Shown here: one piece after another, positions 8,367 to 16,455 of the stretch | How the letters are laid out: every line of letters begins with the position of its first letter | Numbering within the stretch: position 1 is the first letter of the stretch | DNA from: Streptomyces sp. NBC_01267 | GTDB taxonomy: Bacteria; Actinomycetota; Actinomycetes; Streptomycetales; Streptomycetaceae | Length of the DNA: 64,000 nucleotides | Direction: 5' to 3' | Assembly (NCBI RefSeq): GCF_036241575.1 | Contig: NZ_CP108455.1 | Location: 3,344,001-3,408,000 of the forward strand | The notes under the pieces: model-generated | Told to the model about the DNA's origin: nothing | The model's database searches: none | Seen by the model: only the letters and a program-made list of their open reading frames with translations | Made by a program: the position numbers and the translations under genes

Positions 8367-8403
8367 GACCCCGACGCGGTGTTCTCAGCACCAAGCCGGG
8401 GTC
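8367..8403 (+). promoter_or_regulatory. two-level stem-loop in the 5' leader of the HTH gene
   Basis: An outer stem GACCCCG/CGGGGTC and an inner stem GGTG/CACC with loop TTCTCAG, ending 27 nt before the GTG start at 8431. It could act in translation or attenuation, or be a protein-binding site. No riboswitch class was recognised. Confidence 0.4.
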
Positions 8404-8430
8404 TCACCCCAAGATCGAAAGAGCGATCCC

Positions 8431-9417
8431 GTGGCTACCGAGAATTTTAGCGCCGCCCTGCGCGCGCCCGCATCCGCATCATCCGTACCCTCCACCGCCC
8501 ATCCGATGGCGGCTCCCGGCTACGGCAAACGCTCCGCCCCGGACCAGGCTCCCCGCCGTACGGACGACTTCCTTCTTCTGCCCGAGCGTGAGCGGTACAT
8601 CGCCGCGTTCATCGACCGGCTGCCCGAGGGCGCGGCGATGACGGTCAAGACCCTCGCCCGGCAACTCCCGCGCTACGGGCAGCAAGCTGTCAGCACGGCC
8701 CTCACGGCGCTGTCCGTCGCCGGATACCTGCGGCGCATCCGCCGCCTGGCCGGGGACGGCGACCAAGTCCGCTGGGTCTTCCGGACGTTCTGGTCGCGGA
8801 CCGCACGCGACAACGAGTGGTGGACCACCTTCCTTGCCGCCGAGGACGGCCGATCCCCGGCCGAGACGCAGGTATCGGCGAGCCCCGCGCCCGCCCCGCC
8901 CGCCGTACCGCAGCAGCCGGAACCAGACCCTGCATCAGACCCGGCACCGGACCCGGCACCACACCCCGACCGCCCCTCGCCCGCGTACGACGCACTGTCC
9001 CAACTCGGCTGCACCGACCCCCGGTTAGCCCTCTCGGCAGCCGACTGCGCAACCCTGGAAGACCTCGCGCAGGAGTGGCTGGAGCGCGGCGCCACCCCCG
9101 CCCACCTCGTCCAGGCCCTCACCACAGGACTCCCCGCCGAACCGATCATCTCGCCCCGGGGCTTCGTCCGCCGCAGGCTCACGGACAAGAAACCACCACA
9201 CCGGCCCACCACCAACACCACCACAGCCACACCGCCCCGCCTCCTCGTGGAATGCACCAAGTGCGGCACCCCCGGCCGCCCCGAAGCACTCCCCGACGGC
9301 CTCTGCCGCACCTGCCGCCCCGGTACACCGACCCCACCCGAACCGGCCGCATCGGCGGAAGCGCACCACGTACACCAACGGGTCGACGCCCTGCGCGCCC
9401 TGACCCGGACCCCGTGA
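8431..9417 (+). CDS. winged-helix protein with C-terminal zinc ribbon
   Basis: A 328-aa protein. A winged-helix/MarR-like domain lies at about 50-130 (MTVKTLARQLPRYGQQAVSTALTAL is the recognition area), then a Pro-rich linker (about 150-185, many PDP/PAP units), a second small helical domain (about 185-250) and a C-terminal four-Cys ribbon (CTKC ... CRTC, spacing 2-15-2). This layout recurs in Streptomyces proteins annotated as HTH or MarR-like regulators of unknown target. The GTG start follows GAAAGAG. It could be a DNA-binding protein linked to mobile or accessory DNA; no direct evidence shows this. Confidence 0.65.
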   Translation: MATENFSAALRAPASASSVPSTAHPMAAPGYGKRSAPDQAPRRTDDFLLLPERERYIAAFIDRLPEGAAMTVKTLARQLPRYGQQAVSTALTALSVAGYLRRIRRLAGDGDQVRWVFRTFWSRTARDNEWWTTFLAAEDGRSPAETQVSASPAPAPPAVPQQPEPDPASDPAPDPAPHPDRPSPAYDALSQLGCTDPRLALSAADCATLEDLAQEWLERGATPAHLVQALTTGLPAEPIISPRGFVRRRLTDKKPPHRPTTNTTTATPPRLLVECTKCGTPGRPEALPDGLCRTCRPGTPTPPEPAASAEAHHVHQRVDALRALTRTP

Positions 9418-9516
9418 GGACGGTCGGCCCAGGTCAGAATCCCGTACGCCCGGTACGCGCACGAACGCAGCCGTACGCGTTCGGAAACGGGTGAACTCGC
9501 GTCCCGTACGCGCCTG

Positions 9517-9918
9517 ATGGCCGGTTCCCTGGAACTGTTCGGGTACGGAGGCCAGGTGAACACGGTCCGGCCGGGGGCGACCGCGGTGGCCCAGCGCGAC
9601 GCGGTCATGAAGGCCGACTTCCACACCATCTGGACCGACGAGGCCGACGACGCGGCCAACCTCACCTGGGTACGGGACTTCTACCGTGACGTGTACCAGG
9701 ACACCGGAGGCGTACCCGTGTCCGGCAGGAACTGCGACGGGTCGTACATCAACTACCCGGACACCGACCTGGCCGACCCCGCGTGGAACACCTCGGGGGT
9801 GCCCTGGACCACCCTCTACTACAAGGACAACTACCCGCGCCTACAGCGGGTGAAGGCGCGCTGGGACCCGCGCAACGTCTTCCACCATGCCCTCGCGGTG
9901 CAGCTTCCCGGCCGGTGA
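9517..9918 (+). pseudogene. C-terminal fragment of a BBE-domain FAD oxidoreductase
   Basis: The 133 residues match only the C-terminal substrate/BBE part of berberine-bridge-type flavoenzymes: ELFGYGGQVNTVRPGATA, then WVRDFYRDVYQDTGG, SYINYPDTDL, YYKDNYPRLQRVKARWDPRNVFHH. The N-terminal FAD-binding domain (roughly 350 residues) is absent; directly upstream is the unrelated zinc-ribbon gene and CGTACGC-rich sequence. It is a decayed remnant, and no ribosome-binding site precedes its first ATG. Confidence 0.8.
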
Positions 9919-10018
9919 GGCCCCCGTCCATGTCAACGGCCGCCTCCGGGGGGCCAGTTGTTGCTCTCGGCCGCGAAAATATCAGCACCAGGGCCCGGCA
10001 CCGGGATATCGTCCGCCG

Positions 10019-10774
10019 GTGACTGATGGAGACGGGTACTTCGGAGAAGCAGTAGCTGACCGGTACGACCAGTCCACGGGCTCCGAGTTCCAACCGGATG
10101 CCATCGACAGGACCGTGGGGTTTCTGTCCGAACTCGCTGATGGTGGCCGGGCGCTGGAGTTGGCGATCGGCACGGGGCGCATTGCCGTGCCGCTCGCGCG
10201 ACGGGGCGTTCCGGTCCATGGCATCGACATGTCCAGGGCGATGGTGGCCCGTTTGCACGCCAAGCCGGAGGGCAGGGACATCGGCGTCTCGATCGGCGAC
10301 TTCACCACCACGACGGTGGACACGGAGGCGGACGGGCCCTTCGCTCTTGCGTACCTGGTCTTCAACACGATCATGAATGTGGCCGACCAGGAGGGCCAGG
10401 TCGCCTGCTTCCGCAACGCCGCACGGCACCTCGCGCCGGGCGGCTGCTTCGTCATCGAGGTCATGGTCCCGGAGCTGCGCAAGATCCCGGCCGGGCAGAA
10501 CATCGTCCCGTTCCACACGAGCCCGACCGGGTGGGCCTACACCGTCTACGACACGGTCACGCAGGACGCGACCTGCCACTACATCGACATCACGGAGGAC
10601 GGTCGAGGCGAGGCCCATTCGACGCCCTTCCGCTACGTCTGGCCCGCCGAGCTGGACCTCATGGCCCAGCTCGCGGGGCTGCGCCTGCGCGAACGCTGGG
10701 GCGGCTGGGCACGCGAACCCTTCACGGAGGACAGCACCCAGCACATCTCGGTGTGGGAGAAGCCGGCCGACTGA
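10019..10774 (+). CDS. class I SAM-dependent methyltransferase
   Basis: A 251-aa protein with a Rossmann methyltransferase core: motif I reads ALELAIGTGRIAVPLA (about 45-60), motif II VHGIDMSRAMV, and the post-core FVIEVMVPELRKIP follows. The C-terminal half (YTVYDTVTQDATCHYIDI, FRYVWPAELDLM) resembles the beta-rich cap of methyltransferases acting on small molecules. The GTG at 10019 is chosen because VTDGDGYFGEAVADRYD is the usual N-terminus of this group; the upstream open frame has atypical composition. Substrate is unknown. It may be part of the same accessory insertion as the BBE fragment. Confidence 0.75.
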   Translation: MTDGDGYFGEAVADRYDQSTGSEFQPDAIDRTVGFLSELADGGRALELAIGTGRIAVPLARRGVPVHGIDMSRAMVARLHAKPEGRDIGVSIGDFTTTTVDTEADGPFALAYLVFNTIMNVADQEGQVACFRNAARHLAPGGCFVIEVMVPELRKIPAGQNIVPFHTSPTGWAYTVYDTVTQDATCHYIDITEDGRGEAHSTPFRYVWPAELDLMAQLAGLRLRERWGGWAREPFTEDSTQHISVWEKPAD

Positions 10775-10978
10775 GCGAATCTGACCAGTTCCGACCGACT
10801 GACGGGCGCCTCGTAACAACGGCGGACCCGGGACTCGTGCGTGCTCAAGGCCTGCTCAGCAAGGCGCACCGACAGAGACCGGCCGACACTGTGGCGCGCG
10901 CCACCCGCTCGGAGGGCGCCACCGATTACCCGCCCTGACGCGGATGCCAGACCGCGCGCGAACCGGAGCCCAGCGGAT

Positions 10979-11413
10979 TCAGCTGCCGGACCGTGTGCCG
11001 CATCTCTCGATCGTTGCCACTACTGACCGACGCCCCAGCCCAGCAGCGATGAACTCCATCTCGACCAGCGTGCCGACCAGGCCTGCCTCCTTGAGCATGG
11101 TGGCCGTCGCACGTGCCTGATGCAGGGGCAGATGCAGCACTTCGCGCAGGGCCCGCAGGACGGGGACGAGGTTCGATTCGCCTTCCGCGAGACGGAGTTG
11201 GGCGGGCCCATGTTCCGCCAGCAGGGCGTTCCGGATCTCCTCGGGTTTCGCTCCGCCCGTGTCCTGCTCGCACCACCTGTTGGGGCAGGCCTCACAGGCC
11301 CCTTCGGTGCTCCACCACAACTGCCCGTGGTCGATGTACTGGCCGGTGTCGCGTATCAGCACGCTGCCGCACTCCTCGCATCGCGCTGTGACCTTCGCTC
11401 CTTGAGTGATCAC
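10979..11413 (-). CDS. zinc-ribbon protein of unknown function
   Basis: A 144-aa protein. It begins with two Cys pairs (CEECGS near residue 12 and CEACPNRWC near 40) that form a zinc ribbon. After a linker, the C-terminal 60 residues (VLRALREVLHLPLHQARATATMLKEAG) resemble a short helical domain of the kind seen in ribosomal L7/L12-like folds. The GTG at 11413 is selected because AAGGAG stands 7 nt upstream, which excludes longer frames. It may bind nucleic acid or act as an adaptor; no function is known. Confidence 0.65.
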   Translation of the reverse strand: MITQGAKVTARCEECGSVLIRDTGQYIDHGQLWWSTEGACEACPNRWCEQDTGGAKPEEIRNALLAEHGPAQLRLAEGESNLVPVLRALREVLHLPLHQARATATMLKEAGLVGTLVEMEFIAAGLGRRSVVATIERCGTRSGS

Positions 11414-11828
11414 CTGGCTGCTCCTTGCCTGGAAACTCGGAGCGTGGGACTCGCCCGAAAATGATTCGGTTGATGGCCGCCGCACTGGTGCAGCAAATGG
11501 AAAATTTGACGCCCGGTTGCAAACCGGACACCAGATCTCGTATCGAATTGTGATCGCGGCCGCTAAACGTGCCATTTATCACCATTCACTTACCGTAACG
11601 ACTGGAGTCCGGCGGTTGAGCGGGGGCATCCCCCAGGTCTCACCGAATCGGTAATATCGGACAGCCCTAACACCTTACGTGACTGAATAAAGCGCCTGGG
11701 GTTCCGGATGTGACGGGGAATGAGTTTGTGGTCACGCATACGACATGAAAGCTTTACGGAGTGATCACGAACTCGAACACACGTTCGCTTGATTCATGGG
11801 GATGAATCAGTCAAAAAGGGGAGGATTT
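11414..11828. other. AT-richer intergenic region between divergent genes
   Basis: No gene was seen. The region is AT-richer than its surroundings (for example ACCGAATCGGTAATATCGG) and must contain the promoters of the divergent zinc-ribbon and secreted-protein genes. It also holds a GGGGGCATCCCCC hairpin near 11620 and the LexA-like site at 11773-11788. Confidence 0.5.
11773..11788. promoter_or_regulatory. possible LexA (SOS) box before the secreted-protein gene
   Basis: TCGAACACACGTTCGC matches the SOS box TCGAAC-N4-GTTCGA at 11 of 12 fixed positions. It ends 40 nt before the ATG of the secreted-protein gene, in the region where the promoter or early leader must be. Confidence 0.4.
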
Positions 11829-12206
11829 ATGTCTATCCGTAACTCCATGAGCAAGATCGCCGTAGGGGGTGCCGCTGTGCTCGCACTCTCGGGTGCCGGT
11901 GCCGCGTTCGCCGCCGGTGCGGGCGAGAGCCTCGACTCGTCGACCAATGGGGCGTCCGCCTGGAGCCATGGCACCAACGGCGCCGTTGCGGTGAAGGACA
12001 CAAAGGGGGACAGCCATTCCGTCTACACCCTTTACGACCGTCGTTACAACACGGGCCTGCGCCTGGACAACAACAGCGGCAACGGCAACACCGCGAGCAG
12101 CAGCATGGACACGACCAACTACGTCCGCAAAGTGACCGCCTGCGTCAATATTCAGCTCAAGCCGGACCAGTGCGGCCCGGACGACCGTCCTGGTGACGGC
12201 CGCTGA
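11829..12206 (+). CDS. small secreted protein next to an ABC exporter
   Basis: A 125-aa preprotein with a Sec signal peptide: basic start (MSIRNSMSKIAVGG), hydrophobic core, and a likely cleavage after AFA at residue 28. The mature part, about 97 aa, is polar and rich in Asn, Ser, Thr and Gly, with two Cys near the C-terminus (VTACVNIQLKPDQCGPDD) that could form one disulphide. ATG 11829 follows GGGGAGGA at ideal spacing. No family was recognised. It is followed by a strong terminator and then by an ABC ATPase/permease pair, which suggests but does not prove a functional link. Confidence 0.7.
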   Translation: MSIRNSMSKIAVGGAAVLALSGAGAAFAAGAGESLDSSTNGASAWSHGTNGAVAVKDTKGDSHSVYTLYDRRYNTGLRLDNNSGNGNTASSSMDTTNYVRKVTACVNIQLKPDQCGPDDRPGDGR

Positions 12207-12236
12207 GGCAACTGACGGCTGCTGAAAGCGTCTAAT

Positions 12237-12266
12237 GCGGTGGGGCGGTCCGGAACGCCCCACCGC
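12237..12266 (+). terminator. strong terminator hairpin
   Basis: A perfect 11-bp stem (GCGGTGGGGCG with CGCCCCACCGC) with an 8-nt loop, 30 bp after the secreted-protein stop. It would allow the small protein to be expressed at a higher level than the ABC genes downstream. Confidence 0.8.
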
Positions 12267-12315
12267 TTGCCGTCATTTCCGGGGCAGGATCGGGCGACAG
12301 TGAGGAACAAGGCGA

Positions 12316-13017
12316 GTGGAGAAGGAAAGTGACGCCGCAGCGGCGACTGTGCTGGACATCGAGGAACTGAGTCACGCGATCGGCGAACGGACCCTGTTCG
12401 AGGGGCTGTCGCTTTCCCTGCATTCCGGCGAGTCGGTTGCCGTGACCGGCCCGAGCGGCTCCGGAAAGAGCACGCTCCTGTCCTGCGTTCTGGGCCTCAT
12501 CAAGCCGGACCGGGGTTCGGTGCGCGTCACTGGCACGGACATCACTCAGCTGCGAAGCTCGCAACTCGCCCGAGTGCGGGCGCAGTCGATCGGCATGGTC
12601 TTCCAGTTCGGGGAGCTTCTACCTGAGCTCAGCCCCGTCGACAACGTAGTCCTTGCCTCCTTGCTGGCCCGCGGCAAGCGCACGGATCGCCGGGGGAGGG
12701 CCGCAAGCCTTCTTGAGGACCTGGGTGTCCCGGCGGCCCGGACGAGCCAGGAGCTGTCGGGCGGAGAACGGCAGCGCACAGCGGTGGCTCGGGCTCTGAT
12801 CAACGAACCCGCCCTCGTCCTGGCCGACGAGCCGACCGGGGCCCTGGACGCCGAGACCCGTGACCGCACGGCCGACCTGCTGTTCGCTCTGCCTCGCCGC
12901 TACGCGTGCGGACTGCTGGTGGTCACTCACGACCCAGCCATCGCGGCCCGCGCCGACAAGACCCTGCACCTGACAGCGGGAGTCCTGCAGAACACCACTT
13001 CTCAGGCAGGGATTTGA
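12316..13017 (+). CDS. ABC transporter ATP-binding protein (MacB/LolD type)
   Basis: The 233-aa ATPase has all motifs: Walker A GPSGSGKST (45-53), Q-loop MVFQFGELLPELSP, signature LSGGERQ (147-153), Walker B LVLADEP (167-173), D-loop GALDAE and switch VVTHD. It belongs to the LolD/MacB/FtsE-like group that works with FtsX-type permeases. The stop overlaps the permease start in TGATG, so the two are translationally coupled. The pair likely exports, or mechanically releases, a peptide or lipid-linked substrate. Confidence 0.9.
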   Translation: MEKESDAAAATVLDIEELSHAIGERTLFEGLSLSLHSGESVAVTGPSGSGKSTLLSCVLGLIKPDRGSVRVTGTDITQLRSSQLARVRAQSIGMVFQFGELLPELSPVDNVVLASLLARGKRTDRRGRAASLLEDLGVPAARTSQELSGGERQRTAVARALINEPALVLADEPTGALDAETRDRTADLLFALPRRYACGLLVVTHDPAIAARADKTLHLTAGVLQNTTSQAGI

Positions 13018-15269
13018 TGGTCACCCAACCCCGGAGTCTGTATCGGCATCTGTTGGCCATCGGACGCACCGCAGGCCGCCGGGCCGAAGCCGGCGGTGTC
13101 CGCTTCGCCGGCCTGCTACTTGCCGCCGTGGCACTCGCCCTCGGCCTGGGCAGCCTGGTCGCGGTGCACGGAACCTACGCCGCCAAGGAAGAACAACGCC
13201 TGGCCCGCACCCCTGTCATCGACGACAAGGCCGCCCACGCAGCCGACGCGACGAAATGGCTGGTGGCCTCCGACACCCTGGAAGGGCAGCGGCGTTTCAG
13301 TGTCGTCTACCTCAGCCCGTACCGCGGCAACGCACCGCTACCGCCGGGTCTTCAGCACTGGCCCGAGCCGGGCCAGGCCGTACTGTCCCCGGCTCTTCGC
13401 AAGGCCGGAGCCGCCGAAGGCATTGACGACCGATACGGAACCATGGCCGGCACCATCACGGCCGAAGGCCTGGACGAGCCGACCGAGCGGCTCGCCTATG
13501 TCCGCCCTCGGGAGGCGTTGAGCGCCGCCGGACCCAGCGACATCGTTACTGGCTTCGGCCCCCGCGCCCAGGGGCGTCCGGCACCAGGCGCCGAGCCCGG
13601 ATCGGGGCGCGAGGACGACAAGCCGGAGTGGATGTTCCAGTCCGCCATCCTCTCCATGCTCGTTCTGCCCGCCCTGCTGCTGCTTTTCGTCGCGGTCCGC
13701 ACCGGCGCCCATGCCCGTGACCGGCGAACCGCCCTGGTCACCGCCCTCGGCGGCCAACGCATCGACCGCGCCCTGGTCGCCATCGGCGAAGCCGCCCTGC
13801 CCGCGCTGACCGGCATTTCGCTCGGCGCCGCGGCCCTCGGCACAGCCCTGCTCACCGACCTCACCATTCCGTACGCGCACTACATCGTCTCCGCCGCCTA
13901 CCTGCGCCGGACCGGTGTGTGGATGGCCGCGGCGCCGGTCGCCGCCCTCCTCCTCGTGCTGGGCGCAGTCGTGGCAGCCGACCTCGCTCAGCGCCAGGCC
14001 AATAGCGGCACCCGCCCCCTTGGCCCAAGCCACTCCCGGTGGCTACCGCGCCTGGCCGGCCTGTGCCCGATCATGATCCTGCTCGCAGTCCGAGGCCCCG
14101 ACCTCGTGGGAACCGATTCCATCTGGCGCACCCTGATCAGCTGGGCCGGCATCGCCGGCACCATCCTTACCCTGCCTGCCGCCGTCGCCGCCCTCACCGC
14201 CGCGGCCGGCCGCCTGCTCACACGCGCAGGGCAGACCCGCGGCCTGCCCGGCACCCTCGTCGCCGGCCGACGCACCAGCACATATCCCCAAGCAACCGCC
14301 CGCCTGGTCACCGGCATCGTCGTCGCACTGATCGTGCTCATGCAGGCCGTCGCCTGGCAGGGCCTGTTCGCCTCCCAGAGCACCGAAGCCCAGCACACCC
14401 TGGATCGCATCGGCCGCACTGCTCTGTCCGTCGGGATCCGAGGCAGGACGGACACCGCCGACATGCAGACGTTCCTCCAGCGTCTGCCGAACACCCAAGC
14501 TCTCCTGCTCGAACCCCCGGCACAGGGCCCCAACAGCACCAAGCCCATGACCCTGTACGGAGACTGCGACGCACTCGCCTCCATCCGCATCGAATGTCCC
14601 AAGAACGCCCAACGCCTCGGCGGTGTGCCTCAGGACCCGCGGCTGCAGGAACTGATCCGCTGGACTCCCCACGGCGCACTTCTCCTGGAGATACGCCGTA
14701 CTACCGACCGGGAACTCGCCAAGAGGGCAGCCGCCTCCGCCGAAGAGAGCACCCTGGCCGTCGTGAGTGAAAACGGCCGAACTCTGTCCGTCCCCGCAGT
14801 GAAAAAGCTGTCCTACAAAGTCTTTCCACGCGGCGCCCGCGTGGGAGCCCCTGGGGAAGACCAGCTCACGGCAGGTATCCCCAACCGTGACCAGGGCCGC
14901 TGGAGCACCCTGCTCGGCATCATCGGCATCGCCGTCCTCACCGTGACCGCAGGCTTGAGCGCCATGGCCGAGTTCCTCCGCCAGGGACGCGCCCTGGCAC
15001 CGCTGTCCGTTCTCACCGGAGGTCTGCGTGTCTTCCGCACCAGCGCAGCATGGTCTGTTCTGGCGCCACTGGCCCTGGCCGGGCTTGCGGGAAGCGTCGT
15101 CGCAGCGGGGCTGGCCGCTCCCGTGAACGCCACGGGAGAGTCCTACATCACCCGTGAACTCCTGTGGGCATCCGTGGGAGTTGTCTTCATCATCGGCATC
15201 CTCATGTGGCTCTGGGCGACAACTGTCGCCGTCCGCCAAGCGCGGACCTGGCGTCCACGCGGCGACTGA
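13017..15269 (+). CDS. FtsX-like ABC transporter permease
   Basis: A 750-aa protein, starting at the ATG that overlaps the ATPase stop. A first membrane helix (VRFAGLLLAAVALALGLGSLVAV, about 25-47) is followed by an extracytoplasmic domain (about 50-225), then a three-helix FtsX block with SILSMLVLPALLLLFVAVR. More helices, a second extracytoplasmic domain (about 490-620) and a final FtsX block (LLGIIGIAVLTVTAGLSAM to the end) follow. This duplicated layout is typical of actinobacterial FtsX permeases. Substrate is unknown; the adjacent secreted protein is a candidate partner. Confidence 0.85.
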   Translation: MVTQPRSLYRHLLAIGRTAGRRAEAGGVRFAGLLLAAVALALGLGSLVAVHGTYAAKEEQRLARTPVIDDKAAHAADATKWLVASDTLEGQRRFSVVYLSPYRGNAPLPPGLQHWPEPGQAVLSPALRKAGAAEGIDDRYGTMAGTITAEGLDEPTERLAYVRPREALSAAGPSDIVTGFGPRAQGRPAPGAEPGSGREDDKPEWMFQSAILSMLVLPALLLLFVAVRTGAHARDRRTALVTALGGQRIDRALVAIGEAALPALTGISLGAAALGTALLTDLTIPYAHYIVSAAYLRRTGVWMAAAPVAALLLVLGAVVAADLAQRQANSGTRPLGPSHSRWLPRLAGLCPIMILLAVRGPDLVGTDSIWRTLISWAGIAGTILTLPAAVAALTAAAGRLLTRAGQTRGLPGTLVAGRRTSTYPQATARLVTGIVVALIVLMQAVAWQGLFASQSTEAQHTLDRIGRTALSVGIRGRTDTADMQTFLQRLPNTQALLLEPPAQGPNSTKPMTLYGDCDALASIRIECPKNAQRLGGVPQDPRLQELIRWTPHGALLLEIRRTTDRELAKRAAASAEESTLAVVSENGRTLSVPAVKKLSYKVFPRGARVGAPGEDQLTAGIPNRDQGRWSTLLGIIGIAVLTVTAGLSAMAEFLRQGRALAPLSVLTGGLRVFRTSAAWSVLAPLALAGLAGSVVAAGLAAPVNATGESYITRELLWASVGVVFIIGILMWLWATTVAVRQARTWRPRGD

Positions 15270-15353
15270 ACCTCGGCCCGGTCTGTCCTGGCCCCATGGA
15301 CCAGCCTCCGCGATCGTTGTCGACGCCAGCGAAAGCCACCCGAAATAAATCGC

Positions 15354-15382
15354 TTGATGGCCGCCGCGGCGGTGCCTAACGT
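15354..15382 (+). promoter_or_regulatory. housekeeping-type promoter of the orphan RNA unit
   Basis: TTGATG (-35) and TAACGT (-10) are separated by exactly 17 bp. Predicted transcription would start near 15389, directly before an AAGGGAGG ribosome-binding sequence. No annotated plus-strand protein gene follows for more than 1 kb. Confidence 0.6.
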
Positions 15383-15414
15383 AAGCCGCACGCTAGAAGG
15401 GAGGTGTTCCGGAA

Positions 15415-15453
15415 GTGATTTCTTCTCGGACTTGCGAGGTGGCTGCGGGCTGA
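15415..15453 (+). CDS. 12-codon leader-type peptide
   Basis: GTG start, translation MISSRTCEVAAG, TGA stop. The ribosome-binding sequence AAGGGAGGTG is strong and well placed. One Cys and two Arg/Thr codons could serve as sensing codons in an attenuation mechanism. Such tiny ORFs at the 5' end of a structured RNA are characteristic of leader peptides, but no regulated gene follows in the same direction. Confidence 0.4.
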   Translation: MISSRTCEVAAG

Positions 15454-15517
15454 CGGCCCGTCGTCGCACTCTGTGCAGTGCCGGCAGACCGCCGGCCGCA
15501 ATCCCAAGCAGTCACCG

Positions 15518-15578
15518 ACCCGCGGGCTCGCCGGTTAGTCCGGCCGGCCCCTCTCCGGAGGGACCAGAGCCCGCGGGT
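15518..15578 (+). terminator. long stem closing the orphan RNA
   Basis: ACCCGCGGGCTC pairs perfectly with GAGCCCGCGGGT; the 37-nt interior holds two further small hairpins (GCCGG/CCGGC and CTCC/GGAG), giving a three-way junction. The T-rich TTTCTGCGTT after the 3' arm fits termination on the plus strand. Confidence 0.55.
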
Positions 15579-15689
15579 TTCTGCGTTCCGTACGCGGCCG
15601 GGGTGTGCCGACCGTACGGCGGGTGCCGACCGTACGCCGCCGGGGCCGCGCGGACCGCGCGGACCGCCGGACACCCTGACGCCGGGCGC

Positions 15690-16343
15690 TCACGGGCAGA
15701 GCCGTTCCACCCGCCACCCCGTGTCCTCGCTCACGTACCGCAGCCGGTCGTGCAGCCGGTTCTCGTGGCCCTGCCAGAACTCGACCGCGAACGGGACCAC
15801 CCGGATGCCGCCCCAGTCCTCCGGCACCGGGACCTCCGTACCCAGGGGGTAGCGGGACGCCAACTCCTCGTACTGATCCGTCAGTTCCTCGCGCGAGGAG
15901 ATCACCGCGGACTGGGCGCTGGCCCAGGCGCCGAGCTGGGAGCCGTGCGGGCGGGTGCGGAAGTACGCTGCCGTCTCCGCGCGGGAGACCCGGGACGCCG
16001 TGCCCGTGACGATGACCTGGCGGGCGATCTGGTGCCAGGGGAAGAGCAGCGACACCCGCGGGTTCACCGCCAGTTCGCGGCCCTTGCGGGAGTCGTAGTT
16101 GGTGAAGAAGACGAAGCCGTCCTGGTCGTACCGCTTGAGCAGGACCGTACGGGCCGAGGGGCTGCCCTGCGGGGTCGCCGTCGAGACCACCATCGCGTTC
16201 GGCTCGTGCAGGCCACCGGCGACGGCCTCGGCGAACCAGCGGGTGAACTGCTCCATCGGCCCGGCGGCGAGGTCCTTCTCCGCGAGGACGGTGGTGCGGT
16301 ACTGCTCGCGCATCGCGGCGGGGTCCAGATCAGGTTTCGGCAC
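15690..16343 (-). CDS. pdxH: pyridoxamine 5'-phosphate oxidase
   Basis: A 217-aa FMN enzyme (E. coli PdxH is 218 aa) that oxidises pyridoxine or pyridoxamine 5'-phosphate to PLP in the cytosol. Recognisable blocks are [42 protein letters not shown] (FMN and substrate binding), [29 protein letters not shown] and the C-terminal [16 protein letters not shown] with WRVERLCP as the last residues. GTG 16343 is selected because GGGGCAGGA precedes it. It is divergent from citrate synthase with about 110 bp between starts. Confidence 0.95.
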   Translation of the reverse strand: MPKPDLDPAAMREQYRTTVLAEKDLAAGPMEQFTRWFAEAVAGGLHEPNAMVVSTATPQGSPSARTVLLKRYDQDGFVFFTNYDSRKGRELAVNPRVSLLFPWHQIARQVIVTGTASRVSRAETAAYFRTRPHGSQLGAWASAQSAVISSREELTDQYEELASRYPLGTEVPVPEDWGGIRVVPFAVEFWQGHENRLHDRLRYVSEDTGWRVERLCP

Positions 16344-16455
16344 GGGGCCATCCTGCCCCAAGCGGGGGGTGTGCCGGATGTCACGCTTCCCCCCACCGGC
16401 GGGAGCCAGCAGACTCGTCTCTCCGTACATCGTCCCCGTCACGAGGAGCCGCCCG

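Larger units (their letters stand above)
7997..8430. other. gene-free interval with repeats and hairpins
   Basis: There is no credible gene here. From 8060 to 8225 the sequence is a mosaic of degenerate units such as ACTCGGG, GGATTCGAGAG and GGGATCCGAGGG. A hairpin at 8242-8271 could end the upstream gene, and the last 65 bp form the leader of the downstream HTH gene. Confidence 0.55.
15389..15585 (+). ncRNA. candidate structured small RNA or orphan leader
   Basis: A self-contained transcription unit is predicted: promoter at 15354-15382, a 12-codon ORF, then successive hairpins GACG/CGTC (about 15453-15463), GCAC/GTGC (about 15467-15482) and CCGGC/GCCGG (about 15481-15495), and a final long stem ending at 15578 followed by TTTCTGCGTT. 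The downstream gene (pdxH) is on the opposite strand, so the transcript controls nothing obvious in cis. It could be a conserved sRNA, or an attenuator leader that lost its structural gene. Convergence with pdxH also allows antisense action on that 3' end. Confidence 0.45.
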
